From assembly GCA_009927375.1 (NCBI GenBank), contig RFNE01000280.1:1-13081 (forward strand): 13,081 nt of DNA, given 5' to 3'. The notes beneath the pieces are model-generated. The model was not told the origin of the DNA. It saw nothing but the letters and a program-made list of their open reading frames with translations, and made no database searches. Positions 7,588 through 13,081 of this stretch are shown piece after piece; within the stretch, counting starts at the first letter, position 1; each line of letters starts with the position of its first letter. This DNA is from Actinomycetota bacterium. Lineage in GTDB: Bacteria; Actinomycetota; Acidimicrobiia; Acidimicrobiales; Ilumatobacteraceae. A program made the position numbers and the translations under genes.

Positions 7588-10033
7588 ATGGCCAACCTGC
7601 CAAGTAGCGCTCGCGTCGTCATCGTGGGCGGTGGGATCGTGGGTTGCAGCGTGGCTTACCACCTCGCCAAGCGCGGGGTGACCGATGTTGTCCTTCTTGA
7701 GCGCAAGCAGCTGACGTCGGGCACCACCTGGCATGCCGCGGGTCTCGTCGGCCAGCTTCGCGCCACGAACAACCTCACCCGACTCGCGCAGTACACGACG
7801 AATCTGTTTGCGACGCTCGAACAGGAAACGGGTCAGGCGACCGGATTCCAGCAGCGCGGCTCGGTATCGATCGCGCCGAACGAAGAGCGATTCGAGGAAC
7901 TGAAGCGCGGAGCGTCGACGGCGCGCGTGTTCGGACTCGAGGTCAACATCATCACTCCGCAGGACGTGAAGGATCTCGTCCCGCTCGCACGTGTCGACGA
8001 CCTCGTCGGCGGTGTGCACCTGCCGAACGACGGCGTCGTCAACCCGATCGACGTCACACAAGCGCTGGCCAAGGGTGCGCGCTCGGCAGGAGTGAAGATT
8101 TTCGAAAACGTCAAGGTCGAGCGCATCCTCACGAAGGATGGTCGCGCGACTGGTGTGCAGACGGAGTTCGGCACGATCACTGCAGACGCGGTCGTCAACG
8201 CGGCAGGAATGTGGGCACGCGAACTCGGCGACCAAGTCGGTGCGACGGTTCCGCTGCACGCAGCCGAGCACTTCTACATCGTCACCGAAGGTGTCGAGGG
8301 CATCTCGCCGTCAATGCCGGTGCTGCGCGATCCTGAGGGTTGCGGTTACTTCAAGGAAGATGCCGGCAAGTTGCTCGTTGGTTGGTTCGAGCCCGTCGCC
8401 AAGCCGTGGGGAATGAAGGGCATCTCCGAGGAGTTCTCCTTCACCTCGTTGCCGGAGGACTTCGAACACATCGCGCCGCTCGTCGAAAACGCGACGCATC
8501 GCATGCCGATCCTCGCCGAGACCGGCATTCGACTGTTCTTCAACGGACCCGAGTCGTTCACTCCAGACGATCGCTACCTGCTCGGCGAGCAGCCCGAAGT
8601 GAAGGGTCTGTTCGTTGCCGCGGGCTTCAACTCGATCGGCATCCAATCGAGCGGTGGCGCCGGCAAGGTGCTTGCCGACTGGATCGTGGACGGCCGACCG
8701 CCGATGGATCTGTGGGACGTCGACGTGCGTCGCGTCATGCCGTTCCAGCGCAATCGTTCGTACTTACACGACCGCACCGTGGAATCGCTCGGCTTGTTGT
8801 ACGCGATGCACTGGCCATTCCGTCAGCCAGAGACCGCTCGCGGTGTGCGTCGCTCGCCGTTCCACGATCGACTCGCCGCCCGTGGCGCGTGCTTCGGTGA
8901 AGTTGCCGGTTGGGAGCGCACCAACTGGTTCGCACCTGAGGGGAAGAAGGCCGAGTACGAGTACACCTATGGTCGCCAGAACTGGTTCGAGTACTCCGCG
9001 GCCGAGCATCGCGCGACGCGCGAGGGCGTCACGATGTTCGATCAGTCGTCGTTCGGCAAGTTCATGCTCGAGGGGCCGGATGCCGAGCGCATCATCAACC
9101 AGGTCTCGGCCAACGACATGTCAGTGGCCAACGGCAAGATCGTCTACACCCAGTGGTTGAACGAGCGGGGAGGCATCGAAGCCGACCTCACGGTGCTGCG
9201 GGTCGCGAGCGACAAGTACCTCGTCGTCACGGCTGCTGCCACGCAGGTGCGTGACTACATGTGGTTGAAGGATCACATCGGCGAAAACGATCGCGCAGTG
9301 TTGACGGACGTCTCGTCAGGACATGCGGTGCTGTCGATCATGGGGCCGAAGTCGCGTGACCTCTTGCAGTCCTCACGTGGAACGATCTGTCCAACGAGGC
9401 ATTCCCGTTCGGCACGTCGCAAACGATCGACCTCGGTTATGCACGCGTGCGTGCGAACCGCATCACCTTCGTCGGTGAACTCGGTTGGGAGCTCTACATC
9501 CCGACGGAGTTCGCCACGGGTGTGTTCGACGTGATCGTCGAGGAGGGCAAGAAGTTTGGACTCAAGCACGCGGGCTACCACGCGCTCAATTCACTGCGCA
9601 TGGAGAAGGGTTACCGCCACTGGGGTCATGACGTGTCCCCGGACGACACGCCGATCGAGGCCGGACTCGGTTTCGTCGTCGCCTTCGACAAGTCGGGCGG
9701 TTTCATTGGTCGCGAGGCTCTGCTCGAGCAGAAGAAGAACGGCGTGAAGAAGCGACTCGTGCAGTTCGCACTCACCGACTCGAGCAAGTTGCTGTATCAC
9801 AACGAGCCGATCTATCGAAACGGTGAGATCGTCGGTCACATCACGTCAGGGATGTATGGACACGCGATCGACAAGTCGATCGGCATGGGCTACGTCGAGA
9901 ACCACCACGGGCTGGTCGACAAGGCGTTCGTGGATTCCGGCACCTACGAAATCGAGGTGGCGGGCGAGCGGGTCGGGCCACGGCCCAACTGCAGCCGTTC
10001 TACGACCCGAAATCCGAGCGCGTCAAGGCATAA
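7588..10033 (+). CDS. FAD-dependent oxidoreductase with GcvT folate domain (dimethylglycine/sarcosine dehydrogenase type), paralogue B
   Basis: After correction about 815 residues. The FAD-binding motif is VVIVGGGIVG near residue 10, and H49 of SGTTWHAAG is the expected site of covalent FAD attachment. The end of the FAD domain shows NSIGIQSSGGAGKVLADWI. The C-terminal half is a GcvT-type tetrahydrofolate domain with LNERGGIEADLTVLR, whose Asp (D533) is the canonical folate-site acid, then FVGELGWELYIP and the GcvT C-terminal domain up to FYDPKSERVKA. Known relatives oxidise dimethylglycine or sarcosine and capture the methyl carbon as 5,10-methylene-tetrahydrofolate. Two frameshifts (near 9371 and 9976) break the frame, but similarity to paralogue A and to the family runs through both. 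It heads the plus-strand operon; the MttB-type gene follows 55 bp later. The exact methylated amine is not determined by sequence. Confidence 0.9.
9367..9375 (+). other. First frameshift site in oxidoreductase paralogue B
   Basis: GPKSRDLLQS is followed in another frame by LTWNDLSNEAFPFGTS, a standard GcvT segment. One missing base in the TCCTC stretch, for example CCC read as CC, joins the two. Confidence 0.85.
9972..9980 (+). other. Second frameshift site in oxidoreductase paralogue B
   Basis: After EIEVAGERVG the family-typical C-terminus ATAQLQPFYDPKSERVKA lies in another frame, with TAA at 10031-10033. One missing base in the GGG run restores it. Paralogue A has the matching end EPLFDPKNERLRS. 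Confidence 0.85.
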
Positions 10034-10088
10034 GCCCGGCGTCGCACCTACAGTTACAGCCGTCAGGAACCAATCCCGAGGGGGATCA

Positions 10089-11667
10089 ATGAGCTCAGAA
10101 CAGCAGAACGCACGTCGTGGAGGTCGCGCCGCTCGCAACGCGTTGCGCGCCGCACCATTGTCGGACGACATCAAGCCAGTTCGCCCCGGAATGCCGAGCG
10201 GTCGCTACAAGGTGCTCACCGATGCCGAAGTGCTGAAGATCCACGAAGCGGCGCTCAACGTTCTCGAGAACATCGGTCTTGCCGATCCGATCCAGTCCAC
10301 ACTCGACTACCTTGCTCCCGAAGGGATGCAAGTTGGACTCGAATGGGCGTTTGTTGTTCCCGCGTTCGCTCATCGAAGACACGATCGCGATGGCCGGTCG
10401 CAACTTCCCGCTGTACGCCCAGGACCCGAAGTACGACATGGAGCCTTGGGGTACCAACACCTACTTCGGCACCGCCGGTGCGGCCGTGTACATCGCCGAT
10501 CCAGAGACCGGCGATTACCGCGAGTCGACCGCGCAGGATGCATACGACATTGCGCGCCTCGTCGACCGCATGGAGCATTTGCACTTCTACCAGCGTGCAG
10601 TCGTTCCACGCGACATTCCCGAAGCGGCAGCGATGGACATCAACACGTGCTACCTGAGCGTGAGTGGAACCACCAAGCACGTCGGCACGTCGTGGGTGCA
10701 TCCCGACCACCTCATCGAATCATTGAAGATGTTGCACGAGATCGCTGGTGGCGAGGACAAGTGGCGCGCACGACCCTTCGTGTCGCAGTCGAACTGCTTC
10801 GTCGTACCGCCACTCAAGTTCGCAAGCGACGCGTGCAAGTGTCTCGAGGTTGCGGTGCTCGCGGGCATGCCCGTGTTGCTCCTCTCGGCTGGCCAAGCCG
10901 GCGCAACCGCACCTGCAGCAATCGCCGGTGCGCTCGTGCAGCAGGTTGCCGAGTGTCTCGCCGGACTCGCATATGTGAACGCGATCATTCCCGGCGCTCC
11001 TGCGATCTTCGGTCTGTGGTGCTTCGTGTCCGACCTGCGCTCCGGTGCAATGTCGGGTGGTAGCCCCGAGCAGGTACTCCTGTCGGCGGCAAGCGCACAG
11101 ATGGCGCACTTCTACAACCTGACCGGCGGAACCTCGTCGGGCATCAGCGATGCGAAGTTCCCCGATGCGCAGTCCGGATCCGAAAAGGGCATCAACCACG
11201 CACTCGTCGGTAACGCCGGCATGAACCTCATCTACGAGGCAGCCGGCATGCACGGCAGTCTCCTCGGATACTCACTCGAAGGTGTGGTGCTCGACAACGA
11301 CACCATCGGTTCCGTGCAGCGCACGATTCGCGGCATCCAGGTGACCGACGAGTCGCTCTCGATCGAGACGATGCGAGCGCAGTGCATCGACGGTCCTGGC
11401 CACTACCTCGGCGCCGAACAGACGCTGCGCATCATGCAAAGCGAATACCTGTACCCGGCCGTCGGCGATCGACTGAGCTCCAAGGAATGGAAGGAAGTCG
11501 GCAGTCCAAAGATCAACGACGTCGCCCGCAAGAAGGTGAAGGAGATCTTGGACAACCACTACCCGGATCACATTCCGGAGAGTGTGGACGCCAACATCCG
11601 TACCTACCTCGACATCCGTCTCGCCCGCGAGAAGATGGTGCACCCGAACAAGATGGTGAGCGCCTAG
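10089..11667 (+). CDS. MttB-family (trimethylamine methyltransferase-like) methyltransferase without internal amber codon
   Basis: After correction about 525 residues, the normal size for the MttB superfamily, whose members transfer a methyl group from a quaternary or tertiary amine to a cobalt corrinoid protein. ATG at 10089 follows a GAGGGGG ribosome binding site. The N-terminal RRGGRAARNALRAAPL and RPGMPSGRYKVL, then KIHEAALNVLENIGLAD, are typical of the bacterial members. The central barrel contains HVGTSWVHPDHL, LSAGQAGATAPAAIAG and GGTSSGISDAK. Methanogen MttB reads an internal UAG as pyrrolysine; no UAG occurs inside this gene, so it groups with non-pyrrolysine members such as the glycine betaine enzyme MtgB. 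The gene ends with TAG. One frameshift lies near 10325. No corrinoid protein or reactivase is visible in the window. Beside two dimethylglycine-type dehydrogenases, a betaine is the likeliest substrate. Confidence 0.88.
10320..10329 (+). other. Frameshift site in the MttB-family gene
   Basis: STLDYLAPEG in the first frame is continued by CKLDSNGRLLFPRSLIEDTI in another. Dropping one base from GGGATGC (or restoring two) gives a continuous family-like sequence. This shift differs in sign from the simple one-base losses at the other sites. Confidence 0.8.
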
Positions 11668-11676
11668 GTTCCCGTC

Positions 11677-12099
11677 ATGTCGCGCGTCCAACTTGCCCTC
11701 AACGTCTCGAATCTCGAACAAGCAATCGACTTCTATTCCAAGTTGTTCGGTGTCGGACCGGCCAAGGTGCGCGAGGGATACGCGAACTTCGCCATCGCAG
11801 AGCCACCACTCAAGTTGGTGCTGATCGAAGGTGATGGTGCGCCGGGAACGATGAACCACCTCGGTGTCGAAGTCGAGTCGACCGACGCTGTTGCCCAAGC
11901 GACGCAGCGACTCTCGAATGAGGGACTCGAGACGAAACTCGAAGAAGAGACCACCTGTTGCTTCGCTGTGCAAGACAAGGTCTGGGTGAATGGACCCGAC
12001 GGTGAGCCGTGGGAGGTCTACACCGTGTTGTCGGATGCCAACGTGATGAAGCTCATTCCCGTTATCGGCTCTGACTCCGGTTCGGTCTGCTGCCAGTAG
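11677..12099 (+). CDS. arsI: ArsI-type C-As lyase (vicinal oxygen chelate family)
   Basis: At 140 residues this is the usual size for ArsI, the Fe(II)-dependent dioxygenase that splits the carbon-arsenic bond of trivalent organoarsenicals such as methylarsenite. Two VOC repeats are visible. The candidate metal ligands Q5 (SRVQLAL), H61 (MNHLGVEVE) and E113 (GEPWEVY) match the Gln/His/Glu set I recall for the Thermomonospora curvata enzyme. The vicinal cysteines C94-C95 (EETTCCFAVQDKVWV) are the organoarsenical-binding pair. A further CC stands at the C-terminus (SVCCQ). It starts 9 bp after the MttB-type gene, in the same frame, with little ribosome binding site, suggesting coupled translation. 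No arsR, arsB/acr3 or arsC is in the window, which is unusual for an arsenic-resistance gene. The CadI-type annotation refers to the same family. Confidence 0.85.
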   Translation: MSRVQLALNVSNLEQAIDFYSKLFGVGPAKVREGYANFAIAEPPLKLVLIEGDGAPGTMNHLGVEVESTDAVAQATQRLSNEGLETKLEEETTCCFAVQDKVWVNGPDGEPWEVYTVLSDANVMKLIPVIGSDSGSVCCQ

Positions 12100-12106
12100 C
12101 CTGATT

Positions 12107-12121
12107 TTTCGTTCGACGAAA
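12107..12121 (+). promoter_or_regulatory. Hairpin with an alternative fold in the arsI-mftD gap
   Basis: TTTCGT (12107-12112) and ACGAAA (12116-12121) form a perfect 6-bp stem with a TCG loop, extendable by two T-G wobble pairs. The same right arm can instead pair through CGAAA (12117-12121) with TTTCG (12124-12128). The two folds exclude each other and surround the AAAGG that may serve as ribosome binding site for mftD. A translational control element is possible; so is a simple intergenic stem. Confidence 0.35.
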
Positions 12122-12132
12122 GGTTTCGGGGA

Positions 12133-13081
12133 ATGGCAAACGCGTGGTTCGAGACGGTGGCGGAAGCCCAGCGCCGCGCCCAGCGCCGACTGCCTGCATC
12201 TGTCTACGGGGCCTTGATCGCCGGTAGCGAAAAAGGTCTGTCGATGCGCGACAACCTCGACTCGTTCGATCAGCTCGGTTTCGCTCCACACGTCGCGGGC
12301 AACAAGGCCTCGCGCGGTATGGACACCACGGTGATGGGGCAACAGTTGTCGATGCCCGTCATCATCTCGCCGACCGGCGTGCAGGCCGTTCACCCACAGG
12401 GAGAACTCGCCGTCGCGCGTGCGGCTGCCAACCGCGGGATCCCGATGGGACTCAGCTCGTTCGCGAGCAAGTCGGTCGAGGAAGTTGCGCAGGCCAATTC
12501 ATCGACGTTCTTCCAGATCTATTGGTCTGGCGACCGCGACACGCTCGCTCAGCGAGTCGAGCGTGCCCGCAATGCCGGAGCTAAGGGCATCATCGTCACG
12601 CTCGACTGGTCGTTCTCGAATGGACGCGACTGGGGTTCGCCATGGATCCCCGAGAAGATCAACCTGAAGGCAGCATTCAAACTTGCACCCGAAGTGCTGG
12701 CGCGACCGGCATGGTTGTGGTCGTTCGCCAAGACCGGCCGTCTTCCTGATCTCAGCGCCGAACATGGCCAAGCCAGGGAAAGGCGCCGACGTTCTTCGGT
12801 GCGTACTTCGAGTGGATGCAGACGCCGTTGCCCTCGTGGGAGGACATTGCGTGGCTGCGTAGCCAGTGGAACGGTCCGTTCATGGTCAAGGGCGTGAGCC
12901 GCATCGATGATGCAAAGCGCGTCGTCGATCTCGGTGCAACCGCGCTGTCCGTGTCGAACCACGGTGGCAACAACTTGGACGGGACGCCCGCTCCGATCCG
13001 CGCACTTCCCGCGATCGTCGATGCAGTCGGATCGCAGATCGAAGTCGTCCTCGACGGAGGAGTGCGCCGCGGAAGCGACGT
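12133..13081 (+). CDS. mftD: Pre-mycofactocin synthase MftD (FMN-dependent), 3' end missing, frameshifted
   Basis: The N-terminus AWFETVAEAQRRAQRRLP, then SVYGALIAGSEKG, LGFAPHVAG, MPVIISPTGVQAVHPQGE and GRDWGSPWIPEKINLK closely follow mycobacterial MftD (Rv0694 type), from memory of that protein. This cytoplasmic flavoenzyme of the 2-hydroxyacid oxidase fold oxidatively deaminates the peptide-derived intermediate AHDP to pre-mycofactocin. After a broken stretch at about 12757-12786, similarity resumes in another frame with GAYFEWMQTP, WNGPFMVKGV, the catalytic-His motif SVSNHGGNNLDG (His codon 12960-12962) and LDGGVRRGSDV. The window ends there, about 75-80 residues before the normal C-terminus. 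It lies 33 bp after arsI. No mftA, mftB or mftC is visible upstream, so this is either an unusual mycofactocin locus or a stand-alone paralogue; a related 2-hydroxyacid oxidase is the alternative. Confidence 0.87.
12757..12786 (+). other. Frameshift site(s) in mftD
   Basis: LPDLSA is read in one frame, NMAKPGKG in a second, and APTFFGAYFEW in a third. Comparison with the family pattern (Pro-Asn-x... then PTFFGAY) suggests two indels within about 25 bases, one near GCCGAAC and one near AAAGGCG. The net effect equals one missing base, so a single event with a diverged linker is also possible. Confidence 0.65.

Noticed and set aside
10034..10088. Separate promoter or small RNA between oxidoreductase paralogue B and the MttB-type gene
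   Set aside because: The 55-bp gap shows only a GAGGGGG ribosome binding site; no -35/-10 pair or stem was seen.
11272..12393. Long open frame on the minus strand (373 codons) opposite mttB, arsI and mftD
   Set aside because: It lies antisense to three conserved genes, has no recognisable domain and is rich in His, Arg, Asp and Val, as expected from the reverse of high-GC coding DNA.
4889..12786. Programmed ribosomal frameshifting as the cause of the frame changes
   Set aside because: No consistent slippery heptamer with a downstream stem is seen, and five unrelated enzymes would all need it; indel error fits better.

Overview
The window looks like a piece of a high-GC actinobacterial chromosome, most plausibly an uncultured Acidimicrobiia-like lineage. 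The reasons are an MftD protein of the mycofactocin system, an ArsI of the Gln/His/Glu type known from actinobacteria, a GTG start, and two large FAD-GcvT oxidoreductases beside a non-pyrrolysine MttB-type methyltransferase. The taxonomic call is inference from remembered family distribution. No rRNA, tRNA, CRISPR array, insertion sequence or phage gene was seen.

Layout. (1) 1-2439, plus strand: the end of a polysaccharide operon, with the C-terminus of a family-4 glycosyltransferase, a GNAT-like acyltransferase (ATGA overlap) and UDP-glucose 6-dehydrogenase. The ugd part is visibly less GC-rich than the rest. (2) 2587-3642, plus: a membrane-anchored haem-binding CxxCH protein and a thioredoxin. 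(3) 3674-5052, plus: a class III PLP aminotransferase. It meets the next gene tail to tail with no gap. (4) 5053-7478, minus, and 7588-10033, plus: two divergently transcribed paralogues of the dimethylglycine/sarcosine dehydrogenase type (FAD domain plus GcvT folate domain). They share a 109-bp intergenic region with a candidate back-to-back promoter pair and a 15-bp imperfect palindrome. (5) 10089-13081, plus: an MttB-family methyltransferase, an ArsI-type C-As lyase and mftD (cut by the window end), tightly spaced behind the second oxidoreductase and probably in one operon.

How the genes may work together. The MttB-type enzyme (betaine or amine demethylation to a corrinoid) and the two FAD-GcvT enzymes (oxidative N-demethylation feeding methylene-tetrahydrofolate) suggest stepwise demethylation of a methylated amine such as glycine betaine, dimethylglycine or sarcosine. 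Two neighbours are unexpected: a C-As lyase homologue, which raises the possibility that an arsenic analogue such as arsenobetaine is a substrate, and the mycofactocin maturation enzyme MftD. The substrate assignments are hypotheses.

Quality warning. Every large gene between about 4.9 and 12.8 kb carries at least one single-base-type frameshift (six places), yet protein similarity continues in the next frame each time. The plainest explanation is consensus indel error, as in lightly polished long-read or low-coverage metagenomic sequence, and not decay of the genes. They are annotated here as single genes with the break points marked.
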